Of a stretch of 64,000 nt of DNA, positions 35,589 through 45,377 are shown one piece after another (positions within the stretch are counted from its first letter, which is position 1; each line of letters opens with the position of its first letter). The DNA is from JAAGZL01 sp050291365 (lineage in GTDB: Bacteria; Pseudomonadota; Gammaproteobacteria; Chromatiales; Chromatiaceae). Below the pieces are notes generated by a model. That model had not been told where the DNA came from. It was given only the letters and a program-made list of their open reading frames with translations, and did no database searches. The stretch lies in contig JBNKJS010000024.1 of the NCBI GenBank assembly GCA_050291365.1, positions 1 to 64,000 of the forward strand, written 5' to 3'. The translations under genes and the position numbers were made by a program.

Positions 35589-38360
35589 ATGGATTACCGC
35601 ACAGGGAAACAGAAACATGTGCGTACTCCATCTATTACGTTATTCCTGCTTTTTCTACTCATTTTCCTGCCTTCCACCATATTTAGTGAGGGCAGTGACA
35701 AACATGTCCTGCTCCTCCATTCATATCACTCCGGTTATGTCTGGACTGATGACATTACGAAAGGCGTAGTCGATATATTGAAGCCCAATGCATCTGGCAT
35801 AAATCTGCATGTTGAGTACATGGACACCAAAAAGACCAACTTTGATGACGATTATCAGAAACTCCTTCTCGGGCTGCTTAAGTACAAGTACGCCAAGATA
35901 AAACCTGGTCTGATTATTGTTTCCGATAATAACGCCTTTGATTTTATACGGCAGTACCAGAGTCAACTATTCCCAGAAGTCCCGGTTGTATTTTGTGGCA
36001 TTAACAACTTCCGGGATGAGCAGCTTAAAGGCCATAGCCAATTTACCGGAGTGGCTGAAGTGTCAGATCCCCTGGGAACGCTGATCATGGCTAGAAAGAT
36101 GAATCCTGAGATAAAGCTGGTCTACGTCATCACTGATCACCTACCCAGTGGCAAGGCGGAAAAGGCAAGGATCAGGGAGCAGCTTAAGCCGCTCGCAGAC
36201 TCACTTGAAATCAGCTACGCAGCAGACATGCCGTTAAAGCAGCTGCTGGATGAGGTAGATAGCCTTTCTGCAGACTCTATCATTTTAACCACGGCCTATT
36301 TTCAGGATAGCAGTGGCACATTTTACGAACCTGAAGCGGTTACCCGTCTGATATCCGAACACAGCAGGGTACCAGTTTACGGCCTCTACGCCTTCACCCT
36401 CGGCCACGGCATTGTCGGTGGCAACCTGATTAACGGCTATGCCCAGGGGAAGGCTGCAGGAAGGCTGGGTAAACAGATTCTTGCAGGTGAAAAAGCTGGA
36501 GATATCCCCGTAGATAAAACAGGGCAAAATGTGCCGATGTTTGACTATCTTGAACTGCAACGCTTTGGGCTTCAGCACAAAAAGCTGCCATCAGGTCACA
36601 AGATGATTAATCAGGAACTCTCTAAACTCAGTAAAAGTGAACAAATCTGGATGAAAGAGCATCCCCATATTCGTTTTGCACCGGCTCCAAACTATCCTCC
36701 GGTAGAGTTTTTTAACGAGAACAGTGCCTACAGTGGCATCACTGCTGACTTTGTTAAGTTGATGAAAGAGAAGATCAACCTGAAGCTGGATGTCATTCAG
36801 TACAAAAACTGGGCTGAAATCGTTCACCTGACGAAACAACAAAAGATCGATATGTGGGGTGCAGCAGCCAGGACTGCTGAGCGTGAGAAGTATATGCGTT
36901 TTACCGAACCCTATATACGCCTGCCAGCCGTTATTATCGTGCGCAAAGAGACCCAGGGGCATTTGACTATGCCAGACCTGAAGGGGAAGCGGGTTGCGGT
37001 GATTCAAGACTATGCTACGCACAGATATATTGAGGAAAATTATCCAGATCTCTCGTTGATTCCTGTCACCGATATTGAAACGGGACTGCGTATGGTCTCT
37101 TTCGGCTCGGCTGATGCTATAGTCGCGACTGATGCAGCAGCCGTATACTATATTGAGAAAAATGGGCTGACAAACTTGCGGGTTGCGGGTGAGTCAGGCT
37201 ATGTGTGGCACCTCAGCTTTGCCGTGCGTTCGGATTGGCCGGAATTGGTCTCCATACTTCAGAAGGGACTGAACGCTATTACCGAACAAGAGAAACAGGC
37301 CATATTCAGACACTGGATAAGCCTTGAGGAAGCAACATGGCATTTGAGTAGAGAGCAGGTTGTTGGACTGTTCGGGATTTTTGTGGGCATGTTGGTGGCA
37401 ACTGTTCTGTTCTGGAACTTGCATCTCCGTGCAACAGTGCGCAAGCGCACTATGGAGCTTTCAACAACGGTTAATAAGCTCAATACAACCATGAAAGAGA
37501 TGCAGTTGATACTGAATAATGCCCAGATTGGCATTGCCCATGTGGTGGATAGAAAGTTTAAGTGGATTAATCCAGAGCTGGCGAAAATGCGCGGTATGAG
37601 CGAGTCAGATCTAATTGGGCAGAATACGCGAATATTCTTCATGAATGACCAGGATTACCAGCAAATAGGGGAGGCTAACCTAAATCAGCTGGCCAGGGGG
37701 GAGCGCTATGAAACCGAGCTGCGCTTTCGCAGGGGAGAAGATGATAGCTTCTGGAGCCGGATGATCGGACAGGCGATAGACCCGGAGCATATGGAGCTTG
37801 GAGTCATATGGCTGAGCCAAGATATTACTGCCCGGAAGGAGCTTGAGTTACAGCTGACAGAGTTTGCCACGACTGACCACCTGACCGGGGCGAACAATCG
37901 ACGCCATTTTAATGAACTTGGTAACCGGGAAATTAAGCGCAGTAAGCGTTCCGGTTTGCCTCTCTCGGTATTGATGCTCGATATTGATCATTTTAAAAAA
38001 TTCAATGACAGCCATGGCCACGCGTTTGGCGATGAGGCGCTGATATTTTTTACCAATATTGTTCAGTCGATGCTGCGCGATTCTGACATCCTGGGGCGTG
38101 TTGGTGGTGAAGAGTTTGCCGTCGTCCTGCCAGAGACAGATGGAGATGCGGCCCTTCACGTGGCTGAAAGGATACGCGAAGCGGTAGAAGTAGCTTACCT
38201 GACGAAAGATGGAGAGAGCGTAGGTATTACGGTCAGTATTGGTCTGACCTGGATGATAGATGGAGCTGATGATATGGAGACGCTGCTCATAAGGGCGGAT
38301 AAGGCGCTGTATGAGGCTAAACAGGGCGGAAGGAATCGAGTCGTTTCTCATCAGATATGA
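35589..38360 (+). CDS. Double-sensor diguanylate cyclase (ABC_sub_bind + SBP_bac_3 + PAS + GGDEF)
   Basis: This protein has about 923 residues; ATG 35589 was chosen over the adjoining GTG. The order is a signal segment, a periplasmic ABC_sub_bind-type domain (about 35-340), a second periplasmic SBP_bac_3 domain (about 365-590, FAPAPNYPPVEF ... GITADFVKLMKEK), a transmembrane helix near 605-620, a PAS domain (about 640-755) and GGDEF (about 760-920). The active site is GGEEF. An RDSD I-site lies five residues before it, so product inhibition is likely. It should make c-di-GMP in response to two small-molecule sensors outside the membrane. The ligands are unknown. It lies in the accessory island. 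Confidence 0.92.
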   Translation: MDYRTGKQKHVRTPSITLFLLFLLIFLPSTIFSEGSDKHVLLLHSYHSGYVWTDDITKGVVDILKPNASGINLHVEYMDTKKTNFDDDYQKLLLGLLKYKYAKIKPGLIIVSDNNAFDFIRQYQSQLFPEVPVVFCGINNFRDEQLKGHSQFTGVAEVSDPLGTLIMARKMNPEIKLVYVITDHLPSGKAEKARIREQLKPLADSLEISYAADMPLKQLLDEVDSLSADSIILTTAYFQDSSGTFYEPEAVTRLISEHSRVPVYGLYAFTLGHGIVGGNLINGYAQGKAAGRLGKQILAGEKAGDIPVDKTGQNVPMFDYLELQRFGLQHKKLPSGHKMINQELSKLSKSEQIWMKEHPHIRFAPAPNYPPVEFFNENSAYSGITADFVKLMKEKINLKLDVIQYKNWAEIVHLTKQQKIDMWGAAARTAEREKYMRFTEPYIRLPAVIIVRKETQGHLTMPDLKGKRVAVIQDYATHRYIEENYPDLSLIPVTDIETGLRMVSFGSADAIVATDAAAVYYIEKNGLTNLRVAGESGYVWHLSFAVRSDWPELVSILQKGLNAITEQEKQAIFRHWISLEEATWHLSREQVVGLFGIFVGMLVATVLFWNLHLRATVRKRTMELSTTVNKLNTTMKEMQLILNNAQIGIAHVVDRKFKWINPELAKMRGMSESDLIGQNTRIFFMNDQDYQQIGEANLNQLARGERYETELRFRRGEDDSFWSRMIGQAIDPEHMELGVIWLSQDITARKELELQLTEFATTDHLTGANNRRHFNELGNREIKRSKRSGLPLSVLMLDIDHFKKFNDSHGHAFGDEALIFFTNIVQSMLRDSDILGRVGGEEFAVVLPETDGDAALHVAERIREAVEVAYLTKDGESVGITVSIGLTWMIDGADDMETLLIRADKALYEAKQGGRNRVVSHQI

Positions 38361-38467
38361 GAAACATCTGATTCCCTCAGTCCTGTGGGAACCTATACTT
38401 CACGACTCTCAGCGCTACTGGTATGTAGTTGACTTACCTTCATCTATCGCAGCCTTTCATATCAGCC

Positions 38468-40660
38468 TTACCATGGCCACTCCCCCTCATAACTGAATAC
38501 GATGGTCGCCAGCGGCGGTAGAGTGAGATTCAGTGAGTAGGGGTGGTTCATCCAGGGTATGGCCTCGGCCCCGAGTGGGGTGGATCCGTTGCCCAGATTA
38601 CTGCCGCCGTAGTATTCGGAGTCGGAGTTTATTATCTCCCGATAGCCTCCAGCCAGAGGCACGCCGATGCGGTAGTTTTCCCGTGGTACCGGTGTCATGT
38701 TGATTATTACCACTACGATTTCCTCACCATCGCCCCTGCGCATAAAACTCAGTGTGGATTGCTCAGCATCGTGGCAGTCAATCCACTCAAATCCCGGCCA
38801 GTCGAACTCGTAGCGGAATAGGGCTGGGGTCGCGCGGTAGATGTGACATAGATCCCGCACCAGCCGCTGCATGCCTTGATGCAAGGGGTACTCCAGCACA
38901 TACCAGTCTAGTACCCCTGCGCTGTTCCACTCGGCGCCCTGCCCAAACTCTGTGCCCATAAACAGCAGCTTCTTGCCGGGATGGGTAAACTGGTAGGTGT
39001 AGAGGGCGCGGAGATTGGCGTGCTTTTGCCATTCATCTCCCGGCATCTTATGCAGCATTGACTGTTTGCCGTGGACCACTTCATCGTGTGAGAAGGGCAG
39101 CAGAAAGTTTTCGGTGAAGGCGTAGAGCATGCTGAAGGTGAGCATGTTGTGGTGGTACTGCCGATGGATGGGATCGTGACTCATGAACTCCAGGGTGTCG
39201 TTCATCCAGCCCATGTTCCACTTAAGGTCAAAGCCCAGGCCGCCAAGATAGGTGGGACGGCTGACCTGAGGCCAGGAGGTGGACTCCTCTGCGATCATCA
39301 GGGTTCCGGGGCAGTGTTCGTGCACTGCAACATTTAGTTCGCGCAGGAAATCGATGGCCTCCAGGTTCTCCCTGCCGCCATACTGGTTCGGGATCCACTC
39401 TCCCTCCTCACGGGAGTAGTCGAGGTAGAGCATGGAGGCGACCGCGTCCACCCGCAGACCGTCTATATGCATCTCCTCCAACCAGAATATGGCACTTGAA
39501 ATGAGGAAGGCCTTCACCTCATTACGGCCGAAATTGAAAATCAGAGTAGACCAGTCCAGATGTTCACCCAGGCGCGGATCCTCGTGCTCGTAAAGAGGTG
39601 TGCCGTCAAACCATGCCAGGCCATAGGCGTCCTTGGGAAAATGTGCTGGCACCCAGTCGAGCAGAACTCCGATACCGTTGCGATGGCAGTGGTCGACAAA
39701 GTAGCGAAAATCGTCCGGGGTGCCGAAGCGGCTGGTGGGGGCAAAGTAACCGGTGGCCTGGTAGCCCCATGAGAGGTCGAAAGGGTGTTCGGTGATCGGC
39801 AACAGTTCAATGTGAGTGAAACCCATCTCCAGCACATAGTCGACCATTTGTCGGGCGAGCTCGCGATAGTTCAGGAACTCTCCCTCCATGTCGCGCCGCC
39901 AGGAGCTGAGGTGAACCTCGTAGATCGACATGGGACTGTGTAGCCAGTCCGCGTGGGCCCTCCCTGCCATCCAGGCACTGTCTTCCCACTGGTAGTCACT
40001 ACGCTCGGTGATGATCGAGGCCGTGCCGGGCCGCAGTTCGTATTGATGGCCGTAAGGGTCGGACTTGAGGTAGATCTCGCCACTGTGGCGATTGCGGATT
40101 TCATATTTATACAGCCGCCCCGGTTCCAGATCCGGGATGAAAAGCTCCCAGATGCCGCCACCTGGGCGCACCCGCATGGGGTGGCGGTGACCGTCCCATG
40201 AATTAAAGTCGCCGACTACGCTGACCCGCTCTGCGTTGGGAGCCCATAGTGCGAACAGGATGCCAGCTGCACCGTCCACCTCATGCTCCTGGGCACCGAG
40301 GAACCTATAGGCGTGGTGGTGGCGTCCCTCGCTGAAGAGGTGCAGATCGAAATCAGAGATCTGAATATCGTAACAGTAGGGATCGTGATTGATGTGCTCC
40401 CGGTGCTCCGTATCACGCCAGATCAGACGGTAGTGGGGCGGCAGGGCCTTGCCGTCGCCCCGCCACTCGAAAAAATCACTGTCGCCCAGTCTCTCCAGGC
40501 GGATGTCGCCTTCGACGATACTGACCTCTAGAGCCTGGGGGTTGAATACACGTACAAGGGTCTGTCCATCTTCGGTGTGACTCCCGAGCACGGAGAAGGG
40601 GTCGTGATGGCGGGCTTCTCGGATACGAAGTAGTTCATCATCGAGCATTAGGCTATCCAT
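38468..40660 (-). CDS. glgB: 1,4-alpha-glucan branching enzyme
   Basis: This 730-residue cytoplasmic enzyme makes alpha-1,6 branches in glycogen. It has an N-terminal carbohydrate-binding domain and CBM48, then a GH13 barrel. The nucleophile loop is IDGLRVDAVASMLYLDYSR, the acid/base is in MIAEESTSWP, and the third acidic residue is in PFSHDEVVHGK. Length matches the family. No other glycogen gene is adjacent. The gene reads visibly richer in G and C than the genes on both sides, which suggests a different origin. A guaA fragment lies just beyond its start side. Confidence 0.97.
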   Translation of the reverse strand: MDSLMLDDELLRIREARHHDPFSVLGSHTEDGQTLVRVFNPQALEVSIVEGDIRLERLGDSDFFEWRGDGKALPPHYRLIWRDTEHREHINHDPYCYDIQISDFDLHLFSEGRHHHAYRFLGAQEHEVDGAAGILFALWAPNAERVSVVGDFNSWDGHRHPMRVRPGGGIWELFIPDLEPGRLYKYEIRNRHSGEIYLKSDPYGHQYELRPGTASIITERSDYQWEDSAWMAGRAHADWLHSPMSIYEVHLSSWRRDMEGEFLNYRELARQMVDYVLEMGFTHIELLPITEHPFDLSWGYQATGYFAPTSRFGTPDDFRYFVDHCHRNGIGVLLDWVPAHFPKDAYGLAWFDGTPLYEHEDPRLGEHLDWSTLIFNFGRNEVKAFLISSAIFWLEEMHIDGLRVDAVASMLYLDYSREEGEWIPNQYGGRENLEAIDFLRELNVAVHEHCPGTLMIAEESTSWPQVSRPTYLGGLGFDLKWNMGWMNDTLEFMSHDPIHRQYHHNMLTFSMLYAFTENFLLPFSHDEVVHGKQSMLHKMPGDEWQKHANLRALYTYQFTHPGKKLLFMGTEFGQGAEWNSAGVLDWYVLEYPLHQGMQRLVRDLCHIYRATPALFRYEFDWPGFEWIDCHDAEQSTLSFMRRGDGEEIVVVIINMTPVPRENYRIGVPLAGGYREIINSDSEYYGGSNLGNGSTPLGAEAIPWMNHPYSLNLTLPPLATIVFSYEGEWPW

Positions 40661-40830
40661 GATCTATTGTCCCTATAGTTAGTTACTACATTTCCTTACC
40701 TCAAATGAATCCACATTTGAGTAGTAAGCAGTTTAGCTGCAATCTGCGATTGATGGGAGGGGTTTTTCTGATTTCTTGTCCCAGCTGGATCAGGGAGACA
40801 GTATATCTATACAACTAGGTATACTGCCCC

Positions 40831-40897
40831 ATGAATTGGGAGTTGATATCCTGCCGCATCATCAACGAGGTGAAGGGTCCAACCCGATATTTCCGGT
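40831..40897 (+). pseudogene. Diverged fragment of the guaA 3' end (copy 1)
   Basis: 40838-40878 aligns with guaA 31213-31253 at 34 of 41 bases, and most differences are third-position. Translated, it reads WELISCRIINEVKG against LELVSRRIINEVKG of GuaA. GATATTTCCGG then matches GACATCTCCGG after a deletion. It is in the same orientation as guaA. The rest of the 351-bp gap between glgB and the Hsp20 gene shows no gene. This is the best evidence that something inserted at the end of guaA. Confidence 0.75.
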
Positions 40898-41011
40898 TTT
40901 CGCATGGTGTTTTGTTACCGCTGAAACGGATAAACACATACACACCCCTCCGCCCAGGTTCATGCAGAACCGGAGCGAAGGCTTTAGTGAACCGACGCCC
41001 AAGGCGTCCGG

Positions 41012-41398
41012 TTACCCGGTACGCACCTCGATCTTGCGCGGCTGAAACTGCTCCCGTTTGGGGATGCGCAGGGTCAGTACGCCATCTGTTAGGGTTGCAT
41101 CGATTTTGCTCCCATCCAGTTCGCTGCTGAGAGAGAAGCTACGCTGGTAACGAGTGGACCGGACATCAGCATGGATCGCCTCCATGCCTTCGGGCATTGG
41201 AATATCCGCTTTACCCTCAATGGACAAGCTGTTGCTGTCGATATGCACGTCAAGCCGCTCCTTGGAGACGCCAGGCATATCCGCCTGCAGGGTTATCCCT
41301 GTTTCATCTTCAAAGATATCCACCGGTGGTCTGATTGCTCGTTCCTGCTTCTGAACTGATTTGGATTCTGTGGTTGCCACATCTTTTTCTTCAGCCAT
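41012..41398 (-). CDS. Small heat-shock protein, Hsp20/alpha-crystallin family
   Basis: GGAGG eight bases before ATG 41398 (MAEEKDVATTESK) sets the start. The protein has about 128 residues. The alpha-crystallin domain covers VDIFEDETGITLQADMPGVSKERLDV to the end, with the GVLTLRIPK (GVL) motif. It follows the first Hsp20 gene after 18 bp on the same strand, so the two form an operon. The family holds unfolded proteins without ATP. The N-terminal arm is short and charged. Confidence 0.92.
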   Translation of the reverse strand: MAEEKDVATTESKSVQKQERAIRPPVDIFEDETGITLQADMPGVSKERLDVHIDSNSLSIEGKADIPMPEGMEAIHADVRSTRYQRSFSLSSELDGSKIDATLTDGVLTLRIPKREQFQPRKIEVRTG

Positions 41399-41416
41399 TT
41401 TGATATCCTCCATTGA

Positions 41417-41860
41417 TTACTTGACTTCAATCTGCCGCGGCTTGGTCGATTCCCGCCGTTTGATGGTTATATGCAGTACACCCTCCTTGTAGACTGCCTC
41501 CACCTTGTCTGGGTCTACATCTTCCGGCAGGGTCACGACCCTGCGAAATACACCATCGAAGCGCTCCTGCCGATAATAGTCGGCCCCATCCTCGGTGATC
41601 AGCCTGCGTTCACCGGCAATGGTCAGCAGGTTATTCTGAATGGATATATCCAGACTTTTCTGGTTTATGCCTGCCGCAAACAGGTAGACATCGACCTGGT
41701 CCGGCGTGCTGCCGATGTTGAGGGGCGGGTAGGTCCCTCTTGCCACTGTACGGATCCCGCTTGGCCAGGGGCTGGCGCCTAATAGTTGATCCATCTCTTG
41801 CTCCATGCGCCTGAAGTCATCGAAAAGATCATTGTTGAAACTATATAGATTTCCGAACAT
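41417..41860 (-). CDS. Small heat-shock protein, Hsp20/alpha-crystallin family
   Basis: AAAGGAGG before ATG 41858-41860 (MFGNLYSFNND) fixes the start; a longer in-frame reading from 41893 passes through the ribosome site and is rejected. It has about 147 residues. The alpha-crystallin domain includes VDVYLFAAGINQKSLDISI and GVLHITIKRRE. It is the first gene of a two-gene Hsp20 operon. The two paralogues differ enough to suggest hetero-oligomers or an old duplication. No convincing sigma-32 promoter was found upstream. Confidence 0.93.
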   Translation of the reverse strand: MFGNLYSFNNDLFDDFRRMEQEMDQLLGASPWPSGIRTVARGTYPPLNIGSTPDQVDVYLFAAGINQKSLDISIQNNLLTIAGERRLITEDGADYYRQERFDGVFRRVVTLPEDVDPDKVEAVYKEGVLHITIKRRESTKPRQIEVK

Positions 41861-42579
41861 TTCAGTACCTCCTTTTGATTGAACCAGAATCATTGATCTA
41901 CATTGAAAACTGCCCCGGTATTCGCGCTGAATTTTGACCTGCTTATGAGAGCTTATTATGGCTCAATTTTTTGGTTTAGGTTTTTGCTACTGGTTTTGTG
42001 GTTAAAGTGGTAACTATCAATACCGGTTTCGATGATATGAAAGTGGCAGATCAGTCTATCGAGTTATGTTGTCGCCATTTTTATCGCGCAATACCTTGGG
42101 CCATTCGGCCACACAGAGATTGGAAGTTACATGGACACCCACCTATAACCACTGCCCAGAAATAGCCTCTCCTATCAATCGACGAAGGTTACAAACCAGC
42201 TCTTAAATGGTGGGGTCTTCTAGAAGAATATGGTGGGTCTCTGATAGGGACAGCGCATTATGGAGTGTTTCCTATTCCAGGGACGCAGGGCGCAATAACC
42301 ATTGGAAGGCGATCGTCGAATCGACCATGGTAATGACCAGGTGGTGGCGCTGGGCTGGCACAAGATGATGATAAAAAGTTATGAAGAAATAAGTAGTTAA
42401 GCATCTTTTTGTGGGTTTTTCAGAATTCCGGTCAACCCTCTGTTAGTGATCCACTATACTCAATAAAGCGAAACACAGGAACTAAGCATTTAGCGGTGGC
42501 TGGCCTTGCTGCCCGAGACTGTGGATAGATATCATGCCGAGGGCAACCGGCGATTAACACAGGATGCTTTATAATCCCA
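41861..42579. other. 719-bp gene-poor stretch in the island
   Basis: No intact gene is seen. It contains one copy of the punctuation repeat (42126-42157). At 42570-42575 there is a TATAAT box before the next gene. Short open stretches around 42180-42400 look like decayed coding sequence, but I cannot identify them. Confidence 0.5.
42126..42157 (+). repeat. Island punctuation repeat, copy 2
   Basis: GTTACATGGACACCCACCTA runs on into TAACCACTGCCCA, matching the copy at 45378-45409 with about five differences over 32 bases. Confidence 0.6.
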
Positions 42580-44496
42580 ATGTGGTGGGAGTTTGCGTAC
42601 GGCTATTCGGGGAAAGGATTGCAGGAAAGCTGCATACATGGATCGTATATGGATAGGAACATAGCGATACAGGCTGCGCTGCTCCGACAGATGCTAGCCT
42701 TCGATAATATTACAAATATTACTAGCACACTGCTTGCTGCGATTCTTGTCTATGTGCAGCGAGAGCTGATCTCCTCAACCGTGATTGTTATATGGTTTTC
42801 TCTTATAGTATTGGTCGCACTTTTTCGCACCATCCTTTCTTTTGCTTATAGACGTTCCCCGTTAGATGAAGATTCTTCCTCTGATACTCAGCTACTGCGA
42901 TTTCGTCTTGGTGTCCTGGCCATAGGTTTAATGTGGGGGGTGGCTGGGGTTGTGATGTATCCGTCCAACGACCCGTCTCATCAGATGTTTTTAATTTTCA
43001 TGATGGCCGGTTTAACGGCTGGTGGCATGGTTGCATTCTCTGCCGACCTTGTTAGTGCAATCGGATTTTGCATATTGACCATCGTGCCGGCCATCATCAA
43101 CATGTTTGTTGCGGGGGATAGTTTGTCTGTGGCAATGGGCATGGCTGGAATGTTGTATCTTGGCTTCATGATCGTGATCTTGCGGTATATGAACTGGAAT
43201 GTTCGCGATAACATCATATTGCGTCTTGAGGCATATGAGCGCGAGGAGATAGCGAGGGCCAGTGAGGAACGTTACCGTTTATTGCTGAATTATTCTCCTG
43301 TTGGCATCATGCATTACGACACCAACCTCATCGTCACTTACTGCAACGATCTTTTCGCAGAGACTGTGCACAACTCGCGCGAGCGCCTTATTGGATTTGA
43401 TTTAAAGTTGCTTAATGATCAGTCTGTCCTGCCAGCCATGAGAAAGGCCCTGGATGGGGATCCAGGCTATTACAATGGGCGTTATGTGGCCAGCTTCAGC
43501 GAATCGAGTATCTGGATATCCATGACATGCGCGCCTTCACGTGATGGATCAGGAAAGATCGTAGGCGGTGTGTGCATCGTTCAGGATGCCACAGCTATGC
43601 ATGAATCCCATCAACAGCTTAACTTAATGGCTGAGGGTGTCTATGGTGTCGACAAGAATGGCTGCTGCAAATATGTGAACTGTGCATTTCTGCTAATACT
43701 CGGGTACGAACATGCTAAGGAAGTCATCGGTAAGAATGCTCATAAACTCATACATCATTCGCATCCTGATGGCAGCCACTATCCAGATTTGGAATGCAAA
43801 TTGTGTAACGCATTTCGGCAGAATCAGGTAATTCACGCAGCGAGTGAAGTGTTCTGGAGAAAAGATGGTATGGCGGTACCAGTGGAATACTGGTCGCATC
43901 CCATCATGGAAGATGGTGAGATACGTGGCGCAGTCGCCACTTTTATCGATATCACCGAGCGCAAGTTGGTGGACGAGCAGATGCGCAATCTCGCCTTTTA
44001 TGACACATTGACGCTACTCCCTAATCGCGCACTGGTACTAGACAGGCTTGGCATGTTTCTTACTGATGCGAAACGCTATGACAAAGGGTTGACCGTTCTA
44101 TTTATGGATCTTGACAATTTCAAGAAGATCAATGACACAATGGGTCACCAAGTGGGTGATAACCTATTGGTACAAGTTGCCAAACGACTACGCGACACAA
44201 TGCGTGAAGGCGATACCATAGGGCGCATGGGAGGGGATGAGTTCGTCGTACTATTGGGAGGTACCAACAACATAAACGATACCCATTATGTGGCGAATAA
44301 TCTGCTTAACTGCTTTAACGATAGCTTCCAGCTCAATGGTGGGGACTTTATGATAACAGCTAGTCTGGGTATAGCTATTTATCCAGAGGATGGCCAAACC
44401 GCAAGCGAATTGCTGCGTAACGCAGATACCGCCATGTATCATGCCAAAGAGCGGGGCGGAAACACCTACTGTTATTTCACAGATGAAATGATTTAG
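42580..44496 (+). CDS. Membrane PAS-PAS-GGDEF diguanylate cyclase
   Basis: 638 residues from ATG 42580. A TATAAT at 42570-42575 would place the transcript start at this codon, so ATG 42649 (MDRNIAIQ) is a good alternative. About six hydrophobic helices span residues 50-205 and form an uncharacterised membrane sensor. PAS 1 follows at about 225-340 and PAS 2 at about 345-460, the second with a cysteine pair in ECKLCNAF. GGDEF occupies the end, with an intact GGDEF site and an REGD I-site five residues before. It should synthesise c-di-GMP under control of a membrane or intracellular signal. Punctuation repeats stand on both sides. Confidence 0.9.
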   Translation: MWWEFAYGYSGKGLQESCIHGSYMDRNIAIQAALLRQMLAFDNITNITSTLLAAILVYVQRELISSTVIVIWFSLIVLVALFRTILSFAYRRSPLDEDSSSDTQLLRFRLGVLAIGLMWGVAGVVMYPSNDPSHQMFLIFMMAGLTAGGMVAFSADLVSAIGFCILTIVPAIINMFVAGDSLSVAMGMAGMLYLGFMIVILRYMNWNVRDNIILRLEAYEREEIARASEERYRLLLNYSPVGIMHYDTNLIVTYCNDLFAETVHNSRERLIGFDLKLLNDQSVLPAMRKALDGDPGYYNGRYVASFSESSIWISMTCAPSRDGSGKIVGGVCIVQDATAMHESHQQLNLMAEGVYGVDKNGCCKYVNCAFLLILGYEHAKEVIGKNAHKLIHHSHPDGSHYPDLECKLCNAFRQNQVIHAASEVFWRKDGMAVPVEYWSHPIMEDGEIRGAVATFIDITERKLVDEQMRNLAFYDTLTLLPNRALVLDRLGMFLTDAKRYDKGLTVLFMDLDNFKKINDTMGHQVGDNLLVQVAKRLRDTMREGDTIGRMGGDEFVVLLGGTNNINDTHYVANNLLNCFNDSFQLNGGDFMITASLGIAIYPEDGQTASELLRNADTAMYHAKERGGNTYCYFTDEMI

Positions 44497-44604
44497 GATC
44501 TCTCTGGACGATTTTAGATCGAGGAGGGTTAGTTTTACCTGATATTAGTTTTTTAGCTGTAGAAAAAACCGGGTCAGAGAGCAACTGTTTCTAATATAAC
44601 ATGA

Positions 44605-44623
44605 GTTACATGGACACCCACCC
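44605..44623 (+). repeat. Island punctuation repeat, copy 3
   Basis: GTTACATGGACACCCACCC, 110 bases after the GGDEF stop. The core is identical to copy 2 over 18 bases; flanks differ. Confidence 0.6.
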
Positions 44624-44766
44624 TAAAACATTTTTCAACACTCATGGCATTGTGTGACAATGTGGTAATAGAGATGAACCTTTAAAGAGATTCTGGATAC
44701 TAACTCCTAAGCATTGAAAGCAGCAGTTTTCAGAGATGATGAATAACTAATAAACGGAGAGGTCTC

Positions 44767-45330
44767 ATGAAACATAATAAAATCACGTTTCTATGCGCAT
44801 GTTTTCTATTAACCCTGAGTGCTGACTTATTCGGGGGAGATCCGATGCGGGTGGAGCCCAGAAAGGCTGTAGTTAAGCCTAAGATACCAACTGCAACAAT
44901 GAGGCAAATGACCTATTCCAATGCCTTTAGGGTGAAAGAGGTTAAATTTGAAAGGGTTTTGATAAACAATCAGGAGCATCTAGCGGCTGCCGTGATTTTT
45001 AACAAGAACATAGATGCAGCAACGGTACAGCAGAACTCGAATATTCGGCTACTTAAACAGGACAGTAACAATTTTTGGGTGGATGCATCGACCCAAAACA
45101 ACAACGTCAATATCAGGCCTAACTTTATTACTTGGTTGAGTGGTGCGCCGATTGAAGCTGGCGCTTTATATAAGATGCATCTGCGTGGAACAATTCATAG
45201 TACGGACGGTGTATCTCTAGACTGCGATGGTGATGGTACTGGAGAAGGTGGTCAGCTGCCAGCCTATGAATCCCAAACCTATCAAGCACCAGGGATTATT
45301 CTTGAAGGTATAGAGGATTTAAGAGATTAA
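44767..45330 (+). CDS. Exported protein with Ig-like (Big_5/SbsA-type) domain
   Basis: This 187-residue protein has GGAGAGG before the ATG and a signal peptide (ITFLCACFLLTLSADLFGG). The region from about 55 to 150 (VKFERVLINNQEHLAAAVIFNKNIDAATVQ ... YKMHLRGTIHSTDG) resembles bacterial Ig-like Big_5 modules, which describe the value of a variable beside its neighbours in surface proteins. A CDGDGTGEGG Asp/Gly patch near the end could bind calcium. Function unknown. It stands alone between two punctuation repeats inside the island. Confidence 0.65.
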   Translation: MKHNKITFLCACFLLTLSADLFGGDPMRVEPRKAVVKPKIPTATMRQMTYSNAFRVKEVKFERVLINNQEHLAAAVIFNKNIDAATVQQNSNIRLLKQDSNNFWVDASTQNNNVNIRPNFITWLSGAPIEAGALYKMHLRGTIHSTDGVSLDCDGDGTGEGGQLPAYESQTYQAPGIILEGIEDLRD

Positions 45331-45377
45331 ATGGTCAATTAGAGCCTCTGAATGCAGTTTTAGAAGCAGTAACATTA

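Noticed and set aside
38543..40531. Several 60-100 residue ORFs opposite or out of frame with glgB
   Set aside because: The high-GC third-position pattern of glgB opens shadow frames; none has a ribosome site or recognisable motif.
40776..41130. Small + strand ORFs containing INEVKG
   Set aside because: Their only recognisable part is the guaA remnant; they continue as antisense to an Hsp20 gene.
41890..42000. Sigma-32 promoter before the Hsp20 pair
   Set aside because: TTGAGC and CTCATAAG on the reverse strand are only a weak match with doubtful spacing, so it was not listed.
42160..42420. Possible decayed gene before the PAS-GGDEF gene
   Set aside because: Short open stretches exist, but I could not match them to any family, so they are mentioned only as a gap description.
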